Origin: Galaxea fascicularis
Taxonomy: Eukaryota > Cnidaria > Anthozoa > Scleractinia > Euphylliidae
Assembly: GCA_948470475.1 (NCBI GenBank)
Contig: OX419346.1
Span: 19,421,417-19,485,416 of the forward strand
Reading direction: 5' to 3'
DNA length: 64,000 nt
Shown: positions 12,401 to 25,206 of the stretch, in pieces
Position numbering within the stretch: the first letter of the stretch is position 1
Layout of the letters: each line of letters starts with the position of its first letter
Notes under the pieces: generated by a model
Databases searched by the model: none
What the model was told of the DNA's origin: nothing
What the model saw: the letters and a program-made list of their open reading frames with translations, nothing else
Made by a program: the position numbers and the translations under genes

Positions 12401-14118
12401 GTTTCCTTCCCCACGGTGGGGACAGAGGTCGCGCCGAATAGTCCGCATCGGACCGAAGAAGAAGCACCATCGCCTGCCTTGGAACCTGGAGATGGCAACG
12501 AAATTACTGTAAGTAAATGAACCATTGGAGCGATTTTTCTTTGAGTATTAAAAGTAATTCTGGTCTGCTTTGGTTGTGCTTTTCTTCGCTCTGCAAACCT
12601 CGCGCCACCTTCTCAGCTACATGTAAAAACGAACAAAACTAAAAGAAGCTACGACCTGCAGGAGCTTGGTCGCCTGTTATATGCCTGAGTGTCTCGAATT
12701 CTGGTTCGGTCTTACTGCGCTTTTTGCGTTTCGGTTGTGATTGACTAGAGTAACTGCTTTGCATTTTCAATGGTGTGGCGAGTGTTGGCGTTCCGTTGGT
12801 TTTACTGTGCTGTATTTTAATGGAGTATCAAGGTCTGGCCGATACCAGTTTCTCAAGTCGATCCGATTTCAGTACCATATCGATATCATAACGTCAACGT
12901 TTAGCATTTGTTGAGAACACTAAGTTGCTTAATTTTTATACCTAAGATGTAGTACTCAGAAAACAATATTTAATTTCCTACCAGATCTTGTCAGTGTGAG
13001 GATCAATTTAAATTATTCAACGTTGAATGTGTTCACAGTTACCCCAGTTACCCAGCATTCTTGGTAACCGTCGTGGTGGTGCTGCGCCTAGTCCTGATGC
13101 CAGTGAACCGCTGGATCTACTGATTAAGGGAGAGGCTCACAAGAAATCTGATACCGAGGATTCCCTCGAAGTTTTTGAAGAGCCTCCAGTGATAGGCGCT
13201 GAAGAGGTGGGCTAAACTTAACTTGGCTGTTCATCAGAAACGGGCACTAACATGTGTTTGGCTGTTCATACGACAAAAGAGTTTTCACCGTAATCATTAC
13301 TTATATCATCCCTTATATACATAATGCTTCAAAGACATCAGACGAAATTTAACTCTTTAATCTCTAACAGTGACCAAAGCCTAGTTTCTCCTTACAGTAA
13401 TCACCATTTCAGCTGACATACAGGTTATGAGAATGAAGGAAATGATCATCAAAGTGATGAAATGCCTTGATGTTTTAACCAAATTCTCTGAACTAGTAGT
13501 ATAAGAAATATGAGCAGACCAGTTAAGAGAATATGCATGTGGATGTTAGGGCGTACAGGTTAAGTAAAACATTGGCCACCCGTGCCAACCGTAACAGTAA
13601 GCGAGTAGATATAGTTACGATGCAGAAATATTCTTTTTGGCGACAAAGTTAACCCTTTCTTTTGTTACTAGGTCATGAGATCCAACCTTGAGCCACTTAT
13701 TGACACTCTGTTTGAAGAAGACGAGCTGTTTGCGCAAGATTTTGAAGAAGACGGTCTCCATCGAATTCTTTTTATTCGGAAGATGGGCATTTACGTCGAG
13801 GTTTGAAAACTCGCGGATTGTAATTGTATTGAAAGCGTTGCTTTAGGGGGAAAATGACCACTGAGAATTCATTTATTTTTCTTTTTACAGATGAAAACCA
13901 AAGATTACCTGCCTGGAATTCTTTGCACGCCTCTGTTCCACTGCCCTCCATGTAAAGACCACTGGATGGAATTTGGAACCACACCTGAACATTGCCCGTT
14001 TCCACGACAACCAACTCGTGGGCCTGCGATACATTTGGCCAGTAACAGGAAACCTCGCTTCGGAGGAAGGAAGAGGAAAGCGAAGAGAAGGCTTGGGTCT
14101 GTGGATATGGTGTTATAA
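9443..14118 (+). CDS. Gene A: unrecognised basic/acidic protein, about five exons
   Basis: I recognise no family. The well-supported exons are 12311-12508, 13039-13206, 13672-13800 and 13891-14118, all phase 0, ending in TAA. The first exon is less sure. Either 9443-9499 (ATGGCGGAC start, AAG|GTAGCT donor) or a 24-nt exon at 11995-12018 (strong CGG|GTAAGAG donor) joins in frame, giving roughly 240-260 residues. The middle is acidic (FEEDELFAQDFEED). The last exon has a Cys/His cluster, C-x5-C-x2-C-x2-H followed by HCPF, possibly metal-binding. It ends in a strongly basic stretch (GGRKRKAKRRLG) resembling a nuclear localisation signal. The donor after 13800 (GAG|GTTTGA) is weak. The gene reads toward gene B, but the phases do not allow a simple join. 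Confidence 0.55.
9500..10940. other. Intron of gene A: G/C tracts and AT-rich sequence
   Basis: Pyrimidine-rich sequence at 9615-9665 is followed by a G-run at 9719-9730. The rest is AT-rich with no gene seen on either strand. Confidence 0.4.
10945..11475. repeat. Three tandem units of about 190 bp, each with a conserved hairpin
   Basis: The word AGCTGATTT (or its variant) recurs at 10952, 11144 and 11334, giving periods of 192 and 190 bp. Each unit carries the same order of motifs and ends in an inverted repeat, ATGGGTC paired with GACCCAT. In the third unit the stem extends to ATGGGTCAC/GTGACCCAT. It lies in the gene A intron. Confidence 0.85.
13349..13563. mobile_element. MITE with CCCTTTAACTC-type ends, copy 2 of 5 (degenerate)
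   Basis: Related in length and ends (TTAACTCTTTAATCTC at the left, a TTAGGGCG...GGTTAA word at the right) to the copy at 16367, but the interior is diverged. It lies in a gene A intron. Confidence 0.4.
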
Positions 14119-14245
14119 TTTCGTTTGATACTAGTTATGCAATGCTCTCGAGTGGTAAATCATGGAATATCCCACTAGTGACTTGTATTCTCTTCGTATA
14201 CACACAAGCCTTTAGGATATTGTGGGCAATATCTAAAATAATTAA

Positions 14246-14480
14246 TGTAACGCTAGCCGAGACAAAGGGTTCAACACGGTGCAGCATTGTTGCTCAACAA
14301 ATGTTGAACGATGTTGCAGCAACTTGTTGAACGGAACAGAGCTTGTCGCTATTTTCGTTCAACTCCGTTCAATGTTTGACATGTTGAACGGCTTATTTCA
14401 ATCGATTCAACATCGCATGATACACTCTTTAAGAGTCTTTTAACATTTGTTGGACAAGACTTGCAACATTTGTTGATCAG
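14246..14480. repeat. Palindrome-rich CAACATTTGTTG repeat
   Basis: Variants of GTTCAACA, CAACAAATGTTG and TTGTTGAACG recur in both orientations, consistent with a decayed fold-back element between genes A and B. No terminal duplication could be fixed. Confidence 0.5.
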
Positions 14481-14686
14481 CAAAATGTTGTGTTCTTTTT
14501 GTCTTTTTTGTGAAGTAAAATACAAAAAAATTGTCACCAGCTTTAAAACAAAACGAAGAAAGGGAACTTGTCAGGAGGTAAAACATCGTTTGTGCGAGAA
14601 AAGGTCAAAACATTGATTCCAGTATCACCACTCTAATTAAATATCCACGTATCTCTTCTATTCCTAGCGACATCAAAGAAGGTTTT

Positions 14687-17600
14687 ATGGTTTCTGGTAG
14701 TGGGACTGTTCTAAATCAACTCGATGAAAATGGCTCCGAGGACTTCTTTTTACACAGCGAGTTCCCCGAGAACCCATCAAACCGTTCCGGAGCACCCTCA
14801 TCTATTGCGAACATCGGATCACGTGACTATTTGACGTCAGACGATGTGAAGCTTGATGGTGTAAACCTTCGAAAGATCGACTCAACAACAATAATAGAAG
14901 CGTTTAAGGAAGGTGGCGGCACCCAGAAGTTAGATAAAGAGACATACGTGAGAACTTTGGCAACAGCTGTCGGGTTTGAGCCCAGTACACTAATGGAAGC
15001 GTTTAGAAAGGCAGCTGTTGCGGAGAGGCTAGAGAAAGAAAAATACTTTGAAACTATCGCGGCAGTTCTCGGTGTTGACTTGACTATAGTATTGGAAGCG
15101 TTTAAGAAAGTCGCTGATGTAGAGAAGCTTGATAATGAGTCATACATAAGACACTTAGCAACAGAACTCGGCGTTGACTCTACTACAATCATGGAAGCAT
15201 TTAAAAAAGTTGCTGATAAACAAAAGTTGAATATAGCAACTTGCGTTAAAACTGTGGAAACGGCTCTTGGTTTTGACGAGGAGCGGTACAACGATTTCAC
15301 TAGAGTAAATATCAATAACGCCCTTAACACTGACGATGCGAGATTCGACGGTTTGGAAACAACATTGGGTACCACTACATCGAATTCAAACATCAAGGCA
15401 TTTGTGAAAATGACTTTAAACTCTTCTGTGTTGAGTTCATTAAGGGTGAAAGATTTACCCGAGTGGGTAGGAGCAAAGCTGCTGTCGTTACTACGGCTAC
15501 AAAGGAAAAGAAACCAAAAGCTAGCTTTGTCGAAGAGGAATAGAGTAACAGGTACCGGTAGTCTGAGAGGTACTGAAAATATGGATAGCCGTGAGAGCTC
15601 TGGGAACAAGGAACTGAACAGCGAGGACTTTGAAGCCGGTAAGATAGCTCTGCTTTCCTGATCACAAATTCATGTTAAGGCTACATTTAGGAAACTCCCC
15701 ACAGATCATGCGTGCTTGACCTGTGGAAGTATATGAATTGAAGGTGGCGGTAAAAGGATTTTACCAATGGCGTCATTATGTTCTGCTTATTAAGTTAAGT
15801 GGCTTTTATTATGATTTGTAAGTCGAAATCCTTGACTGTTCGTGGATTACTCCCCAGTGAGTTCAAACACAACGTTGATTTAAGGCGTTCCTATTGATAG
15901 ATTGATAATTGAACTACTCCCTGTTTTTTTTTTTATCAATCTTATACAGTTTTAATAGTAAAATTTTAATTCGGTACAACGGGCTGTAATGACATCTTGA
16001 TTATGAATTAATTTCGTGTGATGACAACACGTATTTTTTGAGCAGCTTGATACGTTTCCCTCCTTCTTTCCCGCCAAGTGACCAATGTTAAATTTCTCCC
16101 TATAAAAACACTGCCCAATCAAACATGAAGGTGGTGAGAAAAAACGAATGGATTGCAATAACATTCACGAAAGTCAGTCTTTAAAGTATTCCCTCCTTCA
16201 CACATTTAGCAGACGCAATGCGAGGTATTACGGAAGTGAGCGCCGTGAAAACAAGGCTAACGTCCGCCAGTGGAAGGAGACATTCGTTTATGTCAGACGA
16301 CGAGGGTTTCTCTGCTTCCAGATCACCCAGTGATGTCTTGGCTTACAAAGAGGTGAGTGATGATAGGTTAACCCTTTGACTCTCAAGATCCGATTACAAT
16401 TTCTCCTTGCTACCTGCTATACAGTTCCGTGTACATTAGTAAAGAGAATTTGGGGTTATATTAAGATGACACCCTCTGGCCGGCTGATAAATCACATGGC
16501 TGATGCACAATGTATTGATGTTATAAGGAGATGTTACATGCTAATCAGATCTGGGAGTTAGCGGGGTAACAGGTGAATCAGAATCAATGTTGAAAGGTGA
16601 GAGATATCGCATTTATGAATTCAACTTTAGCTGAACAACAACAACAAAAAAGAGTAAAACAAACAGCAATGACAATAACAACAATAAGCGCTCCACTGGG
16701 TCCTACTATCTCGAGGCAGTGCTCAACCGATTCAGCTCCCGAGCTCGGAGCTGGTCATTTTTTAAGTGAATGAAAAAGCTAAAAGTAACATAAAAATCCT
16801 GAATTTCAGACATTTAAATTGAGGACCAAATACTTTTATACAAAAGAGGATACATAAAATGCAGTTTTTTATCATGAATTTTTCGTCCTTTTCATGGTCC
16901 CATTTGCAGATTTCAGTTGCGTCAATACCTTTCTTGCCAACCATGAACCATACGAACACACCTAATAAAAGGTTCTCAAATTCTTGTTTTTGAGTTCCCG
17001 CAAATGACAAACCGTATAAAATGGATTGGGATAAAAAGGGTTGGAGTAAAAGCCACTGATTTACTTTCTTAGATCCAAAGTCAACGTCGCTCTAAGAAAA
17101 AAAATCGATCCGTGAGGAACAGATCCGGGCAGCCAGATACGCCGCATCAGAAGCTGGGTCGACATTCCACTACTGTTCCCAGCAACAGTTCGTCCATTTA
17201 CTCCGTCGACGATGGTGATTCTGATGACGAGAACTGGGGACGAATCCGAGCTCCTAGAGTGGGTTCCAGTCGCGCGCATTTGTCAGATTCACGTTTGTCG
17301 TACATGTCTGAGATGTCACGCGCTCCTCACGCGACAGATTCGCGAACCGCGATCTTACGCAATTACAGTAGGACAATGGGAAGTGCTCGCGGGCAAAGAA
17401 ATGTGTCGTTCTCGAGTGAGTACAAAAATATTTGATAGATTTTTAGGATCACTTTTTCAAAGAGAACAAGAAGACACGCACCTGCTGAGGACGTAGCTGT
17501 AAAAGGCTATGCGGAGGTGCTAACACCTCCGCCCGAAACAAATTTTCCTATTGCAGTACATAGGCACTGTCTCTACTCTTCGCAGCGTGACAATCTGTTG

Positions 17601-18520
17601 CAGTGGTAATAGGGACATCAAACAATCTCACTTTGTCATCGAACATTGTTACGCGACAAGTTGAAAGAACATGTCGCTCGTTTTACTTGGTCTTACGTGT
17701 CGTTGCTCATGCTTTGCAATTACTAGACTTAGATGACCAGTTGTCCTATGGTTCCCTTGGAAATGATGACAGCATGCTTAACTTGATTGATGAAGCAACT
17801 GCTACCATGTCTAACCGCGCACGCAGATCAGTTAGAAAGCCGAAGGAAAAGGGAGACAATGTCAAGAGGCCTGGGATCTACCACAGCAAAGTAATTCAAG
17901 ATATGAATTTAGGTCAGATGAGCCAGTCAACGAGCCACGTGACAACGTCATTTGGTGATATTAACGTGATGCATGGTTCGAATGCAAGGCTTAGCCAAGG
18001 AAAAATCTCACGTCTGTCATTAGCTGACGCGAGCAGTGCTTTGTCATTTGACTCGAAAGTGGTGGACAAACGATCCTCACGGCCTGCCAGTGGCGTTACT
18101 GGTAAAGAGTGCGCGCAGAGACAGAAAGAAACACCAGAGCCTGAATCCGTAAGACTGGACTTTGACGAAAGCACACTTTTAAAAATTTTCTCCGAAAGCA
18201 TCGATGAACTACCACCGCTTCCCATTGCCGCAGAAGCTGCAATACCAGAGGACAGCGTAGCCCTGTCACCTGCGCAAGCGCAGCAGGGTGAAAACCCCAA
18301 GAAACTGTTTCAACGTATTGAAAGGAAGAAACCACTGGTTGTGCTGGAGGATTTGAACGTCATTCATCGGCTTCCGGTCTCCAGTGCTTTCACGTATTCT
18401 TTCTATGAGCTACCGAGTCAACACCGCAAGCAAAACGAGTCTATCAAGAAAGCTGCTGATCGGATAGGTCGCCGTAAAAAGAGAGAGTCCGGTCAGTTTC
18501 GAAGTAGGAGTGCGCCTTAA
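14687..18520 (+). CDS. Gene B: unrecognised 742-aa protein with four 33-aa repeats
   Basis: The exons are 14687-15638, 16213-16352, 17073-17415 and 17727-18520. Donors (GCCG|GTAAGA, GAG|GTGAGT, TCGA|GTGAGT) and acceptors agree in phase, and the total is 743 codons. Residues about 65-200 hold four tandem helical-looking repeats of 33 residues built on T-x-[IL]-[MIV]-E-A-F-[KR]-K. A long, probably disordered, Ser/Arg/Asp-rich region follows (SVDDGDSDDENWGR, basic SQRRSKKKNRS). The last exon adds an acidic-hydrophobic segment (DESTLLKIFSESIDELPPLP) and a basic C-terminus (GRRKKRESGQFRSRS). There is no signal peptide or membrane segment. The start could lie further upstream: the frame is open to 14582 and an acceptor sits at 14667. 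The second intron holds a MITE copy; the third holds a GCGGAGGTG/CACCTCCGC hairpin near 17512. I cannot name a function. Confidence 0.7.
16367..16569. mobile_element. MITE with CCCTTTAACTC-type ends, copy 3 of 5
   Basis: A fold-back of about 203 bp, starting GTTAACCCTTTGACTC and ending GGGAGTTAGCGGGGTAAC, in an intron of gene B and starting only 14 bp after the donor of exon 2. Confidence 0.65.
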
Positions 18521-19323
18521 AAAGGAGAGCCTGGTGTTGCAGATTAATTTAGTTTTTTTTTGATATGGTAATTTAGCGAGACATCTCTGGGCGAAAGTAT
18601 CTTAGTTTATGAAAATAATCGTGTTTACATTTTAGAGAGAAAAGAATTATTATAACCCAAAATTTGGGCTGTGCGTACAGCAGGTCTTCTATTTTAACGA
18701 CGTGGACCCTGATAAACTAAAATTGTGGGCTCTACTTTTTTTTGATAACAAAAGATTCTTGGTTGCCATGGTAATGTGTCTCAGAGTGACATGGAGCGAG
18801 AGGTCGCCCACGTTTAACGCGCACCTTATTGAGGATGCAGATTCCTTCGTTCTCACGATTGGAAGTTCGCGCGCGCAATCATCTGCTCTACACTAGCCAT
18901 GCGTGCCTAGCTGTGGAAGATCCGTTGGAAGATTCCCTCTCTTAGGTTAGTGGTTCGTAAGCAAAGTCATCACATTTCAAACATTAACATTTAGTGAGAA
19001 TTTACTTGCTACATGTAATTAAGCCAAGTTAGAATATAATTGTATAAAGATATTAATTTAAAATTGTAGTCTTCATTGAATTAAATGTTATGTACTTCAA
19101 CAATAAATTTGTCCAGCTTTGTACTAGATCGCAACTGCCTCCTTTAACGCTTCCTTTTATCGAGTTCTGATTGTTTGTTGACTACGGTTGTTGTACTTGG
19201 TTATAATGATTTGTTTGGCTAACATCACTGATTGAAAATAGCGCTGTTTGCTAATTGACCAGAATTGATTCATTTGCAGTTTTCCTAGTATGTTGTCGAT
19301 TCAGGACGGTCTTTTTAGTCTTT
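18521..19323. other. 3' ends of two convergent genes (gene B and MFSD3-like)
   Basis: A canonical AATAAA at 19102-19107 on the plus strand lies 580 bp after the gene B stop and is the likely polyadenylation signal. I see no matching canonical hexamer for the minus-strand transporter and no other gene. Confidence 0.45.
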
Positions 19324-22300
19324 CTAATTGTTTCTAAGCTGTTTGGGACAACACCAAACCAAAAGAACCACACCTAAAGATACTGCCAGAGATATGCTTA
19401 ATCCGGCAGAATAACCAAAGGCCTCTGCAAAAACTCCCGCTAAAAACAGCGACAACTGTTTACTGAGGATCTCGAGTGTGCCGAGGAGTGAGTAACAAGT
19501 CGTACGAAGGGACTGCGGCGCCTTCTGGGAACAGCTCAACATGAGTGAATACACTGGGCTTGCCTGGGATCCGTGAACCACATTTTGTAAGATGTACACT
19601 GAAAAGGAATGGAGAAAAATGTGAATTATAAATTAGGCCGGTAAACAGCTCTGCTCTGTTTATGCCGTCCGTTGTTGCCTGGTAACCTTGCTCTGTATCA
19701 ATTATGCATGTTACTTGAGTCACGGTGAACTTTATTGTGGTTCAATTTTCCAAAAAGAAAGGAAAATGAAATTTAAACTGAGGAAAAACCTGAGCCGCAA
19801 CATATGCGAATGAGAGCTAGAAAATCCTGAAGAGGTAAACAATTGCTTTGTAAACAAAAATAGCAATCTTCAAATACAGTTGCTTACTGGGAAGACTTGT
19901 GACTGGGAAGAAAAACGACGAACAGTAGGGTGGGGTGGGTAGGAAATTGTATAAGCACACCTTTTCTTTACCGACTGGGTGTGGGGTTAAGCTTGGGTGA
20001 GGTAACTTCAACGCTCTCTACTTGTTCCATTTATGTTGTCAAAGTTGTGTCTTACCAAAGAGTATAAATGCGCTGTTACCATGGATACGGGCGGCAACTA
20101 CATATAGTTGTATGACGACAGAGCAGACGGATAACAGAGAGGTTAAAAGTAGTAACTGCAATGGACTCGTCCTGAGAATGAATAACAATAATACAAAATA
20201 AATTAATTTGACACGAAAGAGGACAGATAGAAATTTCCTGCGGTCAGCGGTGATATAAGGATGGAAGGCGAGGCTGCTAAGCTATACCACATTTGTTTTT
20301 GTGGCAAGTAATTTAAATATGGCGTGCCGGCGTGGAGTTGCCTTGGATGAACTTCTATGCTGTATTATTATACACCTCGCTGCTTAGAACGCTGGCAATG
20401 AAGGCAAATGAGGGACAAGACGTTATTCCAAAATCTTGCCAAGGAATATATTTGAAAACTTAAACCATACCGCCAAACGTTTGAGAAACCTCAAGGCATG
20501 GAAATCAGATTGGTAGTTTTAGCAACAGATGCTGCTACACATTCGACCAAAGCCGTTAATTCAAGCGATTACTTTAAGCATTTATGCTGTGGGCAACAAC
20601 CACTCCGAGGTGCTTAACAAGGTCGCTTCTGCACTGTTTCTGTTCTGGACTCAATTTGCAAATTAGCAGGAGGTTAAATTTTTCAAGGGTCATCTTCTCG
20701 GTGAGTGCTTTTATTTTTTATAATTAGTTAAATTACTCTTGTACTTTTAAATGTTTTATCTTTGAAATTTAAGCTTTATGTGTACGTTGTTCTCTTTCGT
20801 TGGTAAATGTTCAGTTCTATTTCCGTCACTATTCAAGAATAATTATTTAATGTTTGCTAACTACAATGATCGTGTACACAACACGTGGTGAGGTCAAACT
20901 ACGGAATTTCGGAATGCGTGACAAAACAACGTGACATGATACACCAACTTCTAAGGCTACAATCAGGCGGTGTTGGACACGGTTCACGTGACATTATTCG
21001 ACCAATCATAATGTCGCCTTTGCAGAAGCAATGGCGGACACTTTCGTCTCGGAAAGTCAAGAATGGTTCATCGTCTTCGACCGATTTCCACATTGATGTA
21101 AAGAAAGAAAGGGATATTTTCTGGGAACTTCAAGTTTAATATATGGGCCAGTTATTGCTCAAGTTTTAAATTCAGGTAAGCATTTTTTGTATGAAAACTA
21201 GTCGATGGAAATCTTGTTGAATTGAAAACGGTTGTCACGCACACGCGTTTGACATGGACAATTATTTGTTCGGTTTTCGACAATCAAGGGTCAGTATCGG
21301 GGATTATTTTTGCACAGAACTTTAGTTTAATAGTTGATCTTTAAGAAACGTACGGCGGGCCCAGGCGGGCCCCGCCATTTTAACGATGAAAATCTGCCTT
21401 GAAGTTTGGGCTTTTTCGTAATTTGTCACATATTCTCCTCAATTTCACGGCATTTCGCGGGAGTTGATGGTGTGATTCCTGTAGAAGTTTTATTACTATA
21501 AGAGTATAATTTGTTGACCCCAGTTTGTTGTATTATGTTGTAATGCTTTCCTGCTATTTGTTTTTAGTGTTTATGTGATCCAGTTCTTCGGCATGCCCTC
21601 AAAGCTATTGTCATTTATTTTTCATCTCAAGAAAGCATGATGCAGTCAAGGTTCCATAAACGTGTCTTTAACTGGAGAAGTCCAGATTTCATTGCATGCT
21701 TTGAAAATCATAATAGCCTTTTGTAGAACTCCATTCTGTCTGGCTGATTTCGTCTTCCTCCGCTCAATAGTCAAAAATGGAAAATATGGAACAGTCCATA
21801 GCAATGTTCCTTGTTCCACACTGATGACCTTCAGTTGAACAATTGCATTTGTACAGTCAATATGAGGTACAATGGGAGGTGCTGTTGTGTCAGCTTCTGG
21901 CAAAATAATGAACATGAAATGTAGCTACAGTAATATTAAAATCATTACTTGATCACCATTTTGTTGACAACAACACTTTGGTCCATTGAGTAATTTTCAA
22001 CAAGAGTTACTTGAAATTTACTAGTTATATTTATGCCCATAAACCTGCAATAAAAAAATTAACCTTATTTACTTCCATGCACAGTCTCCGAGAAAAAAAA
22101 AACATATCTGGCACCCAAGCCGGTTTATACATTTACACCCCCTGTACATTTAATAGATAAACTGAGTTTTTATTTTCGAAATTTTGTTTACCTGGAATTT
22201 AAGTGTGTCATAGCCAGGTCAACAAATTTAACATGGGGTTACAGCCTTACTAATTTCAGGAATAATGAGTTTGCCCAATACATGCCCACAAGTATTAAGG

Positions 22301-25170
22301 GAGGAGCAAATTATGTATGTACCTGCTTACAGCCAAAAACCAGCAAGTCAGAATCCTCTGATATCACAAAATCAGTGAAGCCTTCCAAGTTCAGGAACTA
22401 CACACTGAATTTTCTTCTCCCTGCAAGCCTAATTAAGAAAAAAATAACCTCAGCAACAATGGAAAAATACCAATGCAAATACATTACATCAAAACAGAAT
22501 GATGAAATACATTTTTCTGGCATGCATTTACTCAAATTCAAGGCAGTGCAGTGAATTATGCTTCAATATGTATAAACTTAGCTTACAGTTTAATCATAGA
22601 TGTAATGACAATAACCTTTCAAATAATTAATGCATGTGTAAGATATTAAACTTACTCAAAAAAGGCAACATTGAGTCTGTCAGTTCTTTAGAGAGTTACC
22701 CCAATACAACTAAAACTTATGCATACCTCAAACACCTTCAGGGCCATTTCATTTGTTACATCCACTGCGTTAAAAACAAAAATATCCTTGCCTTGTCTTT
22801 CTCTCCTTGTCTCTAAAGGGCCAACCCTCGACTGGCAGACTCGTCACGATTCCTTTTGATTAGAAAACGACTGAGACTCGATTACTCAAGCTTTGCACGA
22901 GTTTTCGATTCAAAAACACAACATTGCTTTGTTTTCGAATTGTTCTCACCTTTTGCTTGTGGATTCTACTTCTCTTTTTGTGTTCCACGAAAATCCATCA
23001 AACACCATGATAGCGCGTATCTTGTTGGTCAGCAATAAGTCCATATAGTTCATACATAACTCCACATAAGAAGAAAGTGCCGATCGAAATTAAGCAGAAT
23101 TAAGTGCGATTTTCCCGAGTTGTTCCATGCAGTAAATACTCCCATTGTGCATCCAGCAGTAAGCATTTATAGCTGCTACTTTCCCCGCGAACGATTTAAT
23201 GTGTACATCTTCGGAGATTTCTTTGAGCATGGGAAGCAGTCCTCATATCTTGACTATCTTCTCCCTCGACGGAGTTGTTTATCGTCCGGCGATCAGGCGA
23301 AAATGAGAGCTGCCGGAAATTTTTCCCGGCATGCTTTGAGAGTCGTGTCCAACACCGCCTGGGCTACAATTGTAGATACCTTTGGTCACGGTACTTAAGT
23401 ACACATGTGATAAATCATTATTTGGGGACTTGTAGATAGAAGGAAAGTTCCGCTGTCGGAAGAACCAAGCAGTCGAAGTTTACCCTATAAACTACTTGAA
23501 AAGGTCAAACTTGTAAACATCTGAAACATGCTCTCCAAGTTAACAATCTAAGCGCCGTTTTAGCGAAAATATCTGAGGGATCAAACACGTTACAAGTTAT
23601 TTGGTTTCAAAAAGATGCATAAATATTTTCTGCCAACATTGGCCCGATTTATACTAGAGACGGATCATCCGTCTGGGACGAACTTGGGCAAAGAACGATA
23701 GTTCGTCTGATAATTCGTCTGCGTATAAATACGGGCAAACAGACGGATCATCCGTCCAGACGAACTATCTGGATAATTGGTCGATGAACACGAATTATCC
23801 AGATTAAGTTCGTCTGGACGGATAATCCGTCTGTTTGCTCGTATTTATACGCAGACGAATTATCAGACGAACTATCGTTCTTTGCCCAAGTTCGTCCCAT
23901 ACGGATGATCCGTCTCTAGTATAAATCGGGCCATTCATCGCCAGAAATCGCGGACATTTCGAGCCCGCTAACAACTACCAGCGGTATACTGTATAACGCA
24001 AAGGAATAAAGACAGATAAGGACATCCAATATGGCAGCAAACGAGTGGGAAAGACGATATATTGCACAATCTAAGCTCTGTGGATATTTTATTTGGTGCA
24101 AAGTAATTCTCGACAATGACCGACATTTTTTTGGTTTAAATATTAGTGTGATAGCCTTTATAAATTAAGCTGTGTTCGATTTTCGCGCGTATTTACTTCC
24201 ATTCAAACCAAATCTAGGGTTGCTAGGGGACTGTAACCCAGTTTATATCCCATGAAACACTGGTGTTGATCAACAAAGAAAATGGCGGCTCGTGCAGGGA
24301 AAGCTTCGAGTTTGTAGCTTTCTTTCATACATAAATATGGCGTCCGCTTGCTGTGCTACAGACGAAAAATGAGAAAGAAAAGGACGTCCTTGGAAGTATT
24401 TTGCCGTGGGCAATTCATGCATTTTTCGGCAGAGTTAGATCGTTTAAACATCGCAGAAGTTATATCGAGTCGTGATGATTCACATTGTGAAAGGGTTTGC
24501 TTGCCAGTGGACGAGTTTGTGGCATGACTTCGCTACGATTTTAAAGCAATGTATGCAGAATGGAGCATCAATGTGTGATGGATTGGTCGAGGCGTCGGGA
24601 AGTAAGTAATCATCCATCTAAATAGCCGTTGATAAGTCAAATGCGAAGCTTATACACTACTGAACATGTATCGAATCGTGATATGATGAACCGCAACTTA
24701 ATTATCTGTATATATGAAAATAATTTCATATCTCCATACATTTCTTTACATGAGTTTGCCGCCATTCTGGCCTTGGTGCGCAGGCGCCGCCGCCATCTTG
24801 TCCTAAATTTCTGGCAATGGTCTACTGGTCGATCGAAAAAAAAACGGGTCTAATTTTGCGCCTGTTAAACAATTTTGTTTACGTACTCTTGGATAGAGGA
24901 GTAACTGAGCAAATACACTCTTTTTTGGTAAAAACCTTTTTTATAAGAACGTTGAGGCTGACATTAGCCAAAATGTTAAGAACAAGCTAAGAACATAGAC
25001 ACGTTGAGAGTCAGTAAGAACGTCTCATTCGTTTAAAATACGGTGTGAACCTCTCTTCAATGCTTTTTGTAAAACCAAATTTACCAAGAGTTGGTTGGCG
25101 CAACATCTTGTTCACGGCATCTGAGCACGCGGCACAAGCATGTAACAAACAACTTGAGGGTTAAAGGGGA

Positions 25171-25206
<36 letters not shown>

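Noticed and set aside
14827..15609. 260-codon open frame on the minus strand
   Set aside because: Antisense to the repeat exon of gene B. It is open only because the sense repeats avoid certain codons; it has no splice or domain evidence.
13891..15638. Genes A and B as one transcript
   Set aside because: The exon at 13891 ends in a stop and offers no good donor in the phase needed by the acceptor at 14667.
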